The translations under genes were made by a program, and so were the position numbers. Below, piece by piece: positions 37,610 to 49,221 of a stretch of DNA of 64,000 nt. How positions within the stretch are numbered: position 1 is the stretch's first letter; each line of letters starts with the position of its first letter. Under the pieces are notes generated by a model. That model did not search any database. It was not told the DNA's origin and worked only from the letters and a program-made list of their open reading frames with translations. Location of the stretch: contig JAGSPU010001569.1 of NCBI GenBank assembly GCA_019321725.1, positions 930,001 to 994,000 of the forward strand. Direction: 5' to 3'. Origin of the DNA: Paulownia fortunei (lineage: Eukaryota; Streptophyta; Magnoliopsida; Lamiales; Paulowniaceae).

Positions 37610-39909
37610 ATGGCTTTCTCTTCTTGCCTGAAATGCCACCCTTGGACTCCTTCTCACAATCTGAACCACCCCTTTCTTTGTCATCGGAATTCAAAACCCG
37701 CAAAAGTGACTTCATTCCCATTTTCACGAATTTATGCGGAGCAGCCTCCGACACTATCATTTGCCGTCTCCTCAGGTCTTTCAAGCATTCTACTGTCGCC
37801 GGACTTCACTCCAAAGCAACTTTTGGACACCCTTCGTCGTGAAGAGGATGAAAACTCGGCCCTTCGCCTTTTTCAATGGGCCTCGAAGCAGCCGAATTTT
37901 GCAACCACTTTGCCTATATATGAGGAAATTATCCGAAAGCTTGGGAATGTGGGGTCTTTTGATTCAGTGAGGCAAGTCTTGGATGATATGAAGCATTCGG
38001 AAGTAGAAATTGTTGAAGGTACTTTCTTTATTTTGATCGATAGTTATGCAAAATTTGAGTTATATGATGAAGCCGTTGACGTTCTTCATGTGATGGAGAT
38101 AGAGTTTGGAGTGAGGCCGGGAACTCATACCTATAACTTTTTGTTGAATGTTCTTGTTGACGGGAACAAGTTGATACTTGTAGAAAGTGTGCATTCTAAG
38201 ATGCTGGATGACGGTGTAAAACCTGATGTTTCAACTTTTAATATATTGATAAAGGCCCTATGTAAGGCACATCAAATAAGGCCTGCAATTTTGTTGATGG
38301 AGGAGATGCCCAACTATGGTTTTAGTGCCAGACGAGAAGACTTTCACAACGATAATGCAGGGTTATATTGAGGAAGGCAACCTGGGAGGAGCTTTAAGGG
38401 TTAGGGAGCAAATGGTGGCAGCTCAATGTCCGTGGAGTAATGTGACGATAAATGTCTTGATAAACGGGTTTTGCAAAGAGGGCAGGGTTGAGGAAGCTTT
38501 GATATTTGTGCAAGAGATGGCTAATGAGGGGTTTTGTCCAGATCACTTCACATTCAATACTTTGATTAGTGGTTTGTGCAAAGTTGGGCACGTGAATCAT
38601 GCTCTGGAGATATTAGATTTGATGCTCCAAGAGGGCTTTGATCCTGATGTGTTCACGTATAACACTGTGATATCTGGACTTTGTAAATGGCGTGAAGTTG
38701 AAGAGGCTATGGAAGTTCTCAATCAGATGCTTTCAAGAGATTGTTCTCCAAATGCTGTCACATATAATGCCATAATTAGCACCTTGTGTAAAGAGAACCA
38801 AGTGCAAAAGCTACTGAGCTTTGCACGTGTTCTGACAAGCAATGTGTTCTTCCTGATGTATCTACATTTAATTCTCTTATACAAGGTCTGTGCTTAACCA
38901 GCAAGTTTAGCATTGCAATGGAATTGTTCTTCGAAATGAAAACAAAAGGATGCCAACCAGATGAGTTCACTTACAACATATTAATTGACTGCCTTTGCAC
39001 CAAAGGCAAGCTTGATGAAGCCTTGAGACTCCTTAAAGACATGGAATCAAGTGGATGCGCAAGAAGTGTAATAACTTATAACACACTGATTGATGGGTTC
39101 TGCAAAAGCAAGAAAATTGAAGAAGCAGAGGAGATATTTGATGAGATGGAACTGCAAGGGGTCTCGCGAAATCTGGTCACATATAACACCCTTATTGATG
39201 GTCTCTGTAAGTGCAAGAGGTGGAAGAGGCTGCTCAGCTAATGGACCAGATGATAATGGAAGACTAAAACCTGATAAATTCACTTATAATTCCCTCCTTT
39301 CTTACTTTTGCAGAGCCGGAGATATTAAAAAGGCAGCAGATATCATCCAGACAATGACCTCAAATGGGTGTGAACCAGATGTTGTGACCTATGGCACCCT
39401 AATTCAGGACTATGTAAAGCTGGTAGAATTGAGGTTGCTACAAGGCTTCTGAGAAGTATCCAGATGAAAGGAATGGTTTTGACTCCACAGGCTTATAATC
39501 CTGTAATACAGGCACTTCTTAAAAGGAAAAGAATCAAAGAAGCCATGCGACTCTTTAGGGAAATGGAGGAGAAGAGTGATCCTCCTGATGCTATCTCGTA
39601 TAAATTGTTTTCCGAGGACTTTTTTGGTGGCGGTCCTATTGGAGAAGCTGTTGATTTTGCCCTTGAAATGACTGAGAAAGGACATCTCCCAGAATTTTCT
39701 TCATTCTATATGCTGGCAGAAGGGCTTTGTGCTTTAAACATGGAGGAAACTCTAGTAAAACTCATTGACAAGGTTATGGTAAAAGCGAACTTTTCGATAA
39801 TGAGGTGGCCATGGTAATGGGTTTCCTAAAAATCCGTAAATTTCCAGACGCATTGGCCACTTTTGGCCGAGTTTTGAATAGCCGAAAACCCAAAAAAGGT
39901 TACTGGTGA
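37610..39909 (+). CDS. MEE40: P-class pentatricopeptide repeat protein, MEE40/At3g53700-like (frame broken by many 1-nt indels)
   Basis: PPR proteins bind organelle RNA one repeat per base; MEE40 is a predicted plastid protein needed in embryo development. The intronless gene starts at MAFSSCLKCHPW, as in the Arabidopsis protein. Tandem 35-residue PPRs are evident (for example VTYNTLIDGFCKSKKIEEAE, FTYNILIDCLC), and the family C-terminus FSSFYMLAEGLC and MEETLVKL is present. As given, the frame breaks repeatedly. Apparent indels: extra T at 38320-38323; A lost at 38806-38809; extra T at 38820-38822; A lost at 38841-38842; G lost at 39219-39220; G lost near 39263; G lost at 39407-39408; A lost at 39602-39604; extra T in 39620-39625; A lost at 39788-39789. 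Correcting them gives 2,304 nt (767 residues; family about 754). This is either a recent pseudogene or poor consensus sequence. Confidence 0.92.
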
Positions 39910-40899
39910 TCGCAAAAGTTGGTGGAATTATGTAACCAGTGGATTATTCATACTCGTTTCTTGAATTCCAGAATTTCTTAAGAGGAAGAGTCTTGATTCA
40001 GGGAGAGGGAAAAGAAGGAAAACCTACGAAATGCTGACTCTATATCTTGAAAGATCTCATCTAATCTTTTCTTGGGAATAACAGGTGCACGGAATTTCAT
40101 TTGCTTTGTCCAGAAGATCTGACCTGGGGGCTTGCACAATGCTGGGAAGCTTTCTCATGCACTCTGTTATTTTATTCTAATTGATTTCTTAATGCGAGCC
40201 TGCTATTGTAATTTGTCATGATTATAAATGACGTTAAACTCAATAAATTTGATAATTTATCTTTCATAGTGTACAACTTCAGAGTAGTGTTCGTTTAGAG
40301 TAGTGGATGAAGCATTCCTTCCTTTCATATGGTGAAATATCAAAGTTGGCATTTCTCTTGTCTTTCCCTCCATTCCCTTGCCTTAATTAATATCCCTCCA
40401 TTGCACTCAAGTGAGGCTTTGCAAGTGTAAATGAAGCTAAGTTTATGTACCCTGCAAAGAGTATTCTATGAGTTACTTTCTTTTGAAGTTGTTTTACTAA
40501 GAATTTATCTTTGCTGAAAATTGTCAACTGTTACCGAAGCTTTTGGAAGTGGTATGAAGAGTTGTTCGCTCCCAGCAAACACATTTCTTGAATCTAGACA
40601 GGTACATGTTTCATTTTTTTGCATCTATAGAGAGTTCCTATTCGTGAAGAAAGAGAGAATTTATTCTCGACTTATACTGCCCCTGAAGAAAGAAAACATT
40701 TATGCCTATGCTTATACTGCCCATTCACTCATTATAAAGAGCTAAAAATTTACTTCGTGTGAGGAATGAGGACCAATGCAATCCTTGTGCTACACTCAAT
40801 ACTAACTTGGAGGCTGGAGCTGACGTCAATTTTGAGATCACTCTTTCTTATGAAATTTTTTATGTACATTCATTTTTTACAATAATATATTTTTAATAG
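39910..40899. other. 3' flank of the PPR gene
   Basis: Non-coding. The first few hundred bases are the likely 3' UTR. The sequence up to the SINE target duplication at 40900 shows no gene. Confidence 0.5.
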
Positions 40900-40913
40900 A
40901 AAAATCCTTTGTG

Positions 40914-41228
40914 GTTAACCATCAGCACGGTGATTCAGTGGTTAAAGATAACTTGTATCTATTATGAGATTTTGAGAATGTAGAACTGCATCTTATTATA
41001 GAATTTAAAGGGTGTATTATGGACTGCGATAGCGACTAATAATATTGAAATTGAATGACGAATCTTGATTCTTTGATGTGCTAGTGCAGTTGGGGTGATC
41101 AAGACGATCAGTCCTGTGGACTCGATTTGATCAACTTATGATGAACAGAACATTCCTTGGCGGTTGGGTTTCAATTGGAATAGTCACATTGAATCTTTAC
41201 CCGATCTAACTTTTTACTTAATAAAAAA
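40914..41228 (+). mobile_element. SINE (tRNA-derived-type retroposon)
   Basis: Flanked by a perfect 14-bp direct repeat AAAAATCCTTTGTG (40900-40913 and 41229-41242), the target-site duplication. The element has a pol III A-box-like head (CGGTGATTCAGTGGTTAA near 40928), a decayed B-box region near 40965-40985, and an A-rich 3' end (from about 41221). Length about 315 bp and no ORF, typical of plant SINEs. The duplication and A-tail are seen directly; tRNA origin is inferred. Confidence 0.8.
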
Positions 41229-41274
41229 AAAAATCCTTTGTGTTGAAGATGACAATACATCATTATAAATTTTA

Positions 41275-42560
41275 GGATTAAATATATTTTACCCCATTGT
41301 ACTATTATTTTTATATCAATTATTCCTTACTACTAATAAAACATTCAAATATCTATTAAAATAATAAAATTTATATTACTGAAAAAAATACCCTTAAATT
41401 AAATAAAAATTAAATTCACTTTCTCTCATCTCTTATAAACTATACAGTATTTTGCCCTTTCTATAATTAAATATTAATTATTTGATACTATATTTTATTT
41501 AACACTAACTTTATTAAATAAATTAAATTTTAATTAAATCAAATAAATAAAACAAAAATATAATTTCAATAATATAGAGAAGACATTAAAGTTTTAAAAG
41601 AATATATCACATAAATGTATATTACTACCATTTTATATAAAGTGTTTTATTAAGTAAATATTATAATTTATATTAATCAATTGATATTATAAATGTATAA
41701 ATATTTTTATAATAAAGATACGCTAGGTCAAACATATGAATTAATTTAATTTCAATATGTGGTTTTTTATTTATGAAAGAAAAATAAATATTAGAAAATA
41801 AAAATAAAAAATATTATACGGTATACTTTACACAATCAAATGTCAATAATTTGACTCTAAATTTTATTAATACTAATTTATTAAATAAATTAACCTTCAA
41901 TTAAATAAAAAAAAAAATACCAAATATAATTTTATTAATATAGAGAAGACACATTAAGTATAAATAAATTATCTCACATAAATTTATATTGCTAATATTT
42001 ATATATATTGTTTTAGAAAACATCTCATTTTTCTTTTATAATTTCACTCAAAAAAATTTAATTTAATTAATATATTTTATGAGATTTTTTATTTATTTTT
42101 TATTTTCTAATTTTAATTTTTCATCCATAAAAAATAAACACACATTTAAATTAAATTTGTTAATATATTTGACTTATAAATGTCCGCCTTACATAATAGA
42201 ATTATTTATACCATTAAATATTATCAATTAATTTGATTCTAAATTTTAATTCTTACTAAAAAATATATAAATAAATAGTAGTTGTATAAATTTTGTGATA
42301 TATTTCTTTTAAATTTAATATGTCTTATTTAATAAAGTTAATGTTATATAAAATATGAGATCAAATAATTATATTTAATTTTAAAGATGGAGCAAAATAC
42401 TATATATTTCTAGGATAAAGTGAATTTAAATTTTTATTTAACTGAGTATTTTTGTCCATCAATATAAATTTTATTATTTTAAGTAGATATTTGAAATTTT
42501 AGTAGTAGAAGAAATAATTGATATAAAATCAATAATAAAAGGGTAAAATTTATTTAACCC
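41275..42560. mobile_element. Non-autonomous Mutator-like (foldback) element with very long terminal inverted repeats
   Basis: A 1,286-bp AT-rich unit flanked by a perfect 9-bp direct repeat TAAATTTTA (41266-41274 and 42561-42569). The ends are inverted: left GGATTAAATATATTTTACCC, right (reverse complement) GGGTTAAATAAATTTTACCC. The complementarity continues for roughly 400 bp on each side with indels, so the arms (about 41275-41700 and 42140-42560) could fold into one hairpin. The centre carries partial copies of arm sequence (compare 41568-41650 with 41936-42013). There is no transposase. A 9-bp duplication plus long terminal repeats points to the Mutator superfamily. Confidence 0.8.
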
Positions 42561-42884
42561 TAAATTTTATTTGTACACAATATTATATTTTTTGAAATAT
42601 ATAATACAATATAAATTATGAAAAAAAATTCCAATGCAATATAAATTATAAAAAAATTCCTTGTGGATATTAAGAGGACAACTTTTTCCATGGATTCTTG
42701 TTCACTCTCTCTCATCTGCCATTTTCAATTCCAAGCAAAACTTCTACTCCATGTGAGTATTTTTTCCCCCTAGAATTATCTAATTGTTTGCAAACCAGAC
42801 AATAACTTGGCAACAAAAACAGCCCGTTTTATAGAAGGCCGAAAATCAAGAATAAAGAACACTCTTGTCTCTGTCTTGCTCTTT

Positions 42885-42891
42885 TATAAAG
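42885..42891 (+). promoter_or_regulatory. Likely TATA box of the UNC93-like gene
   Basis: TATAAAG, about 204 bp before the ATG at 43095, preceded by a CT-rich stretch. Position and context fit a plant core promoter. The 5' UTR would start near 42915. Confidence 0.4.
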
Positions 42892-43094
42892 CCGCCTGAA
42901 CTTGTCTTATCTTCAGATTCAGAATCTTCGATACCCTCAATAAAACTCAAAAAGTAACTCTTCCTCGTGTCCTCTTCCTCTCTTCAATCTCGCCGGCTGA
43001 CCCATTTTTAACCCCTTTGATTTCAGAAAAGATTGTGTATTTATACGTGTGTGTTGTTATGTGAGTGATTGGACTGGAATCAGTTTCTTCTTCA

Positions 43095-46000
43095 ATGGCT
43101 ACTGACGAAGAAACGCCACTTGTTGTTGAAGAAAACCCACCACAATCTCAACCACTCAACCACAAGAGAGATGTTCATATCTTGTGCTGGGCTTTCCTCT
43201 TGATTTTCTTGGCTTATGGTGCTGTTCAGAATTTGGAAAGCACAATTAACACTGTAAAGTTCCCTTTTTTTAAGATCTCTATTTTCAAGAATGCGCTTTT
43301 CTTGTATTCCACTATTAGTCCAGCATGGCTTGTATATTTCTTATGAAAATGTCTGTTTTCCCCCCATTTGTTGCGCTTTTAGGAAGGAGATTTGGGTACT
43401 ATATCACTGGGGATATTGTATGTATCATTTGCAATTTTTTCGGTGGTAGCTTCATTGGTGGTGAGGAAGCTGGGAGCGAAGTATGCTTTGGTTCTTGGTA
43501 CAACTGGATATTGGCTGTTTACAGCAGCAAATTTGAAGCCCTCTTGGTATATCTCATGTATATTGATTTTGTATTGAACAATCATTTGGTTGACTTTGGC
43601 CTATTGGTTTGATTTGTGAAATAGTTGGTCATATCAAATTGTGTTTTTTGCCTGTTTTTAAGGTTGTGTGGAAGCTATGAATTAGCTTAGCTTTAAGTGG
43701 GTGAATTGCGAGATATGTCGTGGAAAATTGAATTTTAACTTGCAAGTTGATCCATTTCATGATATGTATGGAAAAGAGTTGTCTTTTCTAATTTTGGTTG
43801 TGAGGGAAGTTGTTGTAATTTTTCACTCACTAATTCAAGACATTCTCTGTGTTATATAAAGTTAAAGGACTCAGGAATCTATTTTCCATGTTTCATTTCA
43901 TGAGAAGGGAAACGAAAGATTTTGTAAAATGTTCATCATTGTGAAACTGTGCTAGAGCATTTCAATTCTGGATTATTCTATTGTAGATTGAACCTAAATC
44001 CAGTTCTCTATGATTTTTATTTACTTTAATGCTATGACATTTCCTCCATGAGAATTTTGATTCTATAATAGTGTTCATGAGTTGAATCTGATCCAAAATT
44101 TGGAACTTCTTGATGTTGTCTTCAATTATTATTAATTTTCAGTGATTTCTGTGACCAATATTTTGCCATAATGGTTTTTTTGACTTAATGATGTCGATGA
44201 TGATGTAGTGGCCAAAGCTAAATAGAGCTTCCTAGATGTGTGGACTATATGTCTTCATTCATTTGAAGTATTTCTGATTCACTTTTTAGGTTTACTATGG
44301 TGCCAACTTCTTTGTACCTGGGTTTTGCGGCTTCAATAATATGGGTTGGGCAGGTTTAACACATTTCTTAGACTCTTTCTATGCTTTAGGTTGTTATCTC
44401 AAGCTGCTTTATTTTTCACTAACCTTCACCTTCACCGTTTCTGCCAGGGTACATATCTCACTTCTGCTGCTCACAGTCATGCAAATGATTACAACTTGCA
44501 TGAAGGAATGGTCATTGGGAAATTCAATGGAGAGTTTTGGGGATGTTGCAACTTCACCAGGTGCATTATCTACACTGTTCTTTGAGAACTTTAGCTGTTA
44601 GTTCTTACTTTCTATATAATCGTATGGCACAATTTTTAACGAGAACATTGCTATTCTACTATGAATCTGCAGCTTGTTGGCAACCTTATCACTCTTGCTA
44701 TGTTAAGAGATGAAAAGGTACGTAGACTCATTAGTTTGGAGCTTCCATTTAGATCATCAACACTTTGTGGTTTGGAGCCAAAAAATGTTACGTATATTGT
44801 TTACTTGTTATGCTTTCGCTAATTATTGTAAAAGTAAAAGATAGAAATGCCCCTTGAAGGAAAGGAATCCATATCAGCTATCAATTTTTTTTGCCTCATT
44901 ATCTGGCTCCATGCTGCCCAGTCAGCACCTACTTGTGCTAATTATGAGTTATTTGAAGAGGCTTTCCTCGTTGACATGAATGCCATGAAATTATAGCAAT
45001 TCTCTGACTGCCTTGATATTGTTGTTGCTGGAAACTTTCACGTGAAAGAAATAAAGCATTTTTGGAAGTTTGCTAGATTTTCCATGATCATCACATATGT
45101 GCTGGGTAAGTATTAATTGTATGGCAATACAAATTGCAGGGAGGAAGCACTGGAGGCACAACTTTACTTTTCATTGTGTTTCTCTGTAGCATGACTTTAG
45201 GAACAATTCTTATGTGCTTCTTGAGTAAGAGAAATGGTAAAGAAGAAAGGTTGCAAGACTCCCCCGTCACTTTTTCATCTTCATGGGGTCTTTGTTAAAG
45301 TCCATGATGAATCTATTACTCGACAAACGGATCCTCTTGGTCATCCCACTTATTGCATATTCAGGATTACAACAAGCATTTGTGTGGTAATGAACCAGAA
45401 AAATTATTATTTAAGCAATCATCTTGCTTTATAAACCTCTTAGTCTCAATGTTATATTCTGCTTCTGCAGTTAAATGTAATTTTTCCATTCCAGGGCTGA
45501 ATACACTAAAGAAATTGTCAAGCCTACACTTGGGGAACGTGGTGTTGGTGGTGCAATGGCTGTTTATGGAGTTTTTGATGCTATTGTAAGTGGCAAATTA
45601 GATATGACCACTACTGATTTTGGCAGTCAAATAAATCGGGCCATTATCTGTTTACACTCATCTCTCCTGCAGACCATATATTTCCTTTTTTACTGTTTCA
45701 CAGATATAAATTAATTTTGTGCTTCACTTAAATACTTATCCTTGAAATTCTTGTAAATACTTTGCAATAACTACCTTATGACACTATTGCCTCGATGGTG
45801 ACATATTTCTTCCTTCGCTTAGGAGAATGAGAACTGTTAATGTCCTCGTCCTTATTTGATTTGACCATGATTTATTATCTGGTTCAAGTATTGGATGCGG
45901 TCGCATTTAGTACAGAATATTGAATGTGATTTTAGCAGATTCATTTTCCCACTACATTTACTTTTCTTGTCTGCCTTAAAATATAGATGTTCTAATATCT

Positions 46001-47004
46001 TTAGTTGCTGCTAAATAAATTTATTTCTTGTGTGACGTGCGGCTTGAAGTAACTGAAGTTGATTGTCACTTGTTACTGTTGGAACCTTTCTCAGAGTTCA
46101 CTAGCAGCTGGTCGGCTTACTTCTGGTCTCTCATCAATCACGATAATAGTCTCAGGTGGAGCTTTAATCCAGCTTATCGTACTGCTTTGGCTTCTGCTGA
46201 AGTACAGGTTGATTCTCCTATCAACTTTCATACTTTTGGGGAATCCAAATTTCAGAGAGATACATATAGTTTGAAGACTTTCAAATTAATATTTGCGTGC
46301 TTCTTTTGCCTTCTTTTGTAGTGTAAGTGGTGGACTACTTGGTACATTGCTCCCGCTTCTCATAGGGGCCTTGTGGGGTTTTGGTGATGGAGTGTTCAAC
46401 ACACAGCTGAGTGCATTGCTTGGAATTCTATTTAAACACGATCTGGTAATAATTTTCTGTGGCCTCTGTATCAGTTTAATGCTTGAAAACATTTCTAAAA
46501 CATGACCTATGTGTGCTTTTGTACGACTCAGTACCTATTGTTGCATTTTGCTAATGACGACTGCAATGTGGCTTCATGTCTTGTTATCATTGGAAACAAG
46601 TTCCAGTTATTTGCTCCTCTACAATCGATGCAACTTGACCCAAGTTTTTGAGGTTAACAAGATGTATATATCATATGCATGCGCCTTTCTGTAATATTTA
46701 GCTTCCTCCACCTTATTTGTTTCCTTCACCACTGGTGGTGTTACTTGAGCAAAGTTACTGCTCTTTTGTGTATTCTTATACGATGCTTGGGATATCCTAT
46801 ACCTTGTTATGGTTGCAGGAAGGAGCATTTGCACAGCTTAAGCTATGGCAAAGTGCGTCAATTGCAGTAGTCTTTTTCATCAGTACGTCTATATCATTGC
46901 AGACAATGGTTGTGATCATGCTTGTGGCTCTCTGCATCTCAGTGGCAGGGTTTCTTTTTCTCACACTCAAGGTGGAGAAAGCCTTTGCATACCGTGCTTC
47001 TTGA
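43095..47004 (+). CDS. UNC93-like protein 3 (major-facilitator-type membrane protein)
   Basis: Polytopic membrane protein of the UNC93 family (At3g09470-like). Plant members are linked to ion/K+ homeostasis, but the substrate is unproven. Exons: 43095-43253, 43383-43546, 44290-44353, 44448-44560, 44673-44717, 45140-45386, 45495-45585, 46095-46207, 46322-46445, 46819-47004; all GT-AG. Conserved stretches: RDVHILCWAFLLIFLAYGAV, DLGTISLGILYVSF, GTTGYWLF, ASIIWVGQGTYLTS, GGAMAVYGVFDA and KHDL-EGAFAQLKLWQ. About 10-12 hydrophobic helices are expected. Two 1-nt losses break frame: one G in the run 44539-44542 (exon 4) and one G in 45285-45288 (exon 6). With both restored the CDS is 1,308 nt, 435 residues, the family length. 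The start is the first ATG, with acidic MATDEETPLV as in relatives. Confidence 0.92.
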
Positions 47005-48159
47005 GCTACACACGGTCGATTTTTATTTTTATTTTTTGTTTCTGATTTGTGCTTTGAGGAAATTCCGGTGTGTTTCAATACCACTAATGTCTGTAAACAT
47101 GGATCCCGAGCCTGTGCATGTCCATTATTGTACATAATAATAGGCTCTCAAAATTTGATAGACAAGAATCGCACAAATTGATGGTTGTATTTTGTTCTTG
47201 GGGAAGTCAGCTCTGTAATGTTGTTTTAAGCAAAGTGCAAGTTGTTTTGGAGCAATACTGTCAAGTTTTATCAGCCTAAGCCCATCGAGGGATGTGATTT
47301 CTCGAAGATTTTTTTTTTTCTTTTGTTGGTAATTGGTATGATCAGTATAGTTGCTATTTTGACTCGAGTAGTTGCTCTGGAAAATCATTAGTGTTGGAAC
47401 AAAAGAGCTGATTTATTTGTCCTTACTTTTATCCTTTCATGAGGAGGCCCATATAGTTGTAGGTACGTTACAGCCCACTGGGCCCAACAATAAAATTTAA
47501 CCCGTTCAATAATAAAATAATAAGTGCCCAAAACATTATAAACAGAAAAGAACCAAGTTCTTAATAAGGCTTTGGAAGATATAACAGTTCGTATTCTTGG
47601 TCAAATCAAAAAGTTTACTCTTGTAAAATTTTGCTAAAGAATTTGAAAATTACTTATTTCTCCAAGACTTTGGAGTTGCCTAACTTTTGTCACGAATTTT
47701 AAAATGAATTTTATTATCTAAATAAAATTTTATTATTTTTTTAATTTAGTTTAAATAATATTTAAATTACGAATGTAAAAGTCAAATTTAAAAGTTAACG
47801 GATTATTCCCTCATCCAAAATCTGTTACTGTGACTGCCCCTTGCCACTCCTTGCAGCATTTTCCTCCCTCCCCACGTACACCCAAATAATCGGTTCATTT
47901 CTACTTGAAATTCTCCTCTTTCTTCGAACTAACACCAAAAAAAACATTTACATATTGAGGAGTCAGTGATCGGTCTTCTATGTTGGCACTTGCATCGCCA
48001 CCACCCTCACCAACTCAACTAATAAACCCATTATTCTTCAGTAGAATTAGTTGAGATTAGGTTCATCAAATCGCTTTAAATCAGATGCTTTTTTCATTTA
48101 ACTTGGGAAGAAAAAAAAATTAGAAACACATACAGTTGGCTTAGTTTCTTTTGAAATGA
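47005..48159. other. Intergenic: UNC93-like 3' UTR and upstream region of the next ORF
   Basis: The UNC93-like 3' UTR probably extends to about 47400. The rest is non-coding, with AT-rich DNA at 47690-47800. No repeat recognised. Confidence 0.5.
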
Positions 48160-48522
48160 GTTTCAGTTTCTGCAATTCATTGCTTCAAGGGCTACCTCAT
48201 CCCAGGTGGCCTCTGCTTCTCTACGCCGCCACGTGCGACCATCTTAACGGTGACGGTGGCCGTGGCGTCGTTCTCTCCGGAGTTGGCTTTTGTTTCGGCC
48301 ATCAGCCCAGCTTCTGCTTTATCTCAGGCGTGCCGTGAAGCCGGCTCCGTTAGGTTGCCGTTGGATATTCCGTCCGAGAATTTTTGCTTCCCAGCTCGGC
48401 TTTTCAAGCGGTCCAGAATAGATATGCTTGTGCCGCCGGTTTTTGCAGCTGTAATCGTAGCCGGTTCGGCTTGTGTGGTTAAAGCTATGGGCTTATGGGA
48501 GGCTGAAGATGAGCAGTTATGA
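48160..48522 (+). CDS. Small conserved-looking protein with C-terminal membrane segment; start uncertain
   Basis: A GC-rich open frame with the look of a plant gene: ILTVTVAVASFSPELAFVSA (hydrophobic, signal- or anchor-like), then QACREAGSVRLPLDIPSENF, then a second hydrophobic stretch VPPVFAAVIVAGSACVVKA, ending GLWEAEDEQL. It resembles small plant membrane proteins of unknown function. I do not know its role. There is no in-frame ATG before the first hydrophobic segment: a TGA precedes 48160. An ATG at 48156 is in the other frame and would join this one if one extra base were present in between. An ACG at 48223 sits where an initiator could be. Start loss, non-AUG start or a sequence error are all possible. 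Confidence 0.5.
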   Translation, partial: VSVSAIHCFKGYLIPGGLCFSTPPRATILTVTVAVASFSPELAFVSAISPASALSQACREAGSVRLPLDIPSENFCFPARLFKRSRIDMLVPPVFAAVIVAGSACVVKAMGLWEAEDEQL

Positions 48523-48869
48523 TACAACAGTAAATGACTAGTCGATTATACACACTAGTTTATTTTTCTTTTTAATCGATTGCTGATTTCATATTTTTCG
48601 TCAATGAATTTTCTGAGGCTTGGGGTGTAGCTACATTTGTGCTTATTCAAAGATTGATTATGTTCTTTTTAATTTATAAATAAAAACTGGTCTATGACAT
48701 TTTTTCTTATAGTTGCCCTGTTTTTTTGAGCACGCATTTAACTGTTTATGAAACAGTTTTTTAGGGGGTTACATTCTATTGATTGGTGTGACATATTTCT
48801 TGATCACCTTTTTTAGCTATTTTTTCTTTTTTCATTTTTTTTGTGTGGTTGGGGGTGGGGGGTGGGGGC

Positions 48870-49087
48870 ATAGGATTTGTGATGGGTTTACATTCTTGCA
48901 TAAGAAATACAGGGAGTTGGAAATGATTACCAACTTGGATCCAATCTTTTTGGATATACAGAGAAGCTATAAGAAGAAGTTCTTGGGATATGGAAGTCTT
49001 GGAAGAGGAGCAGCTATTTGCAAAAAGGCAGAAAAATCTTGGCATTATTACAGAGAACTTACTGATGCTAAAAATTATGAAAAATAA
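48870..49087 (+). other. Open frame of about 70 codons, possible exon or 3' UTR
   Basis: Follows a possible acceptor (GGGGGCATAG at about 48861-48870) and stays open to a TAA at 49085-49087. It encodes a Lys/Tyr-rich segment (LHKKYRELEMITNLDPIFLD, SYKKKFLGYGSLGRG). It may be a second exon of the preceding gene, a separate gene fragment, or chance. Not recognised. Confidence 0.2.
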
Positions 49088-49221
49088 CTTGTGAAATATT
49101 CAACTCTGTCTTAAGTTCTAAGAGAAGCAAAAATAGGCTCCCTTGCTTTTCTACTTAATATTCTTTACGTCTGAACAAGTGAGATCACAAGACTTCCTTT
49201 CTATAGGCAAAGCAAGCAAAT

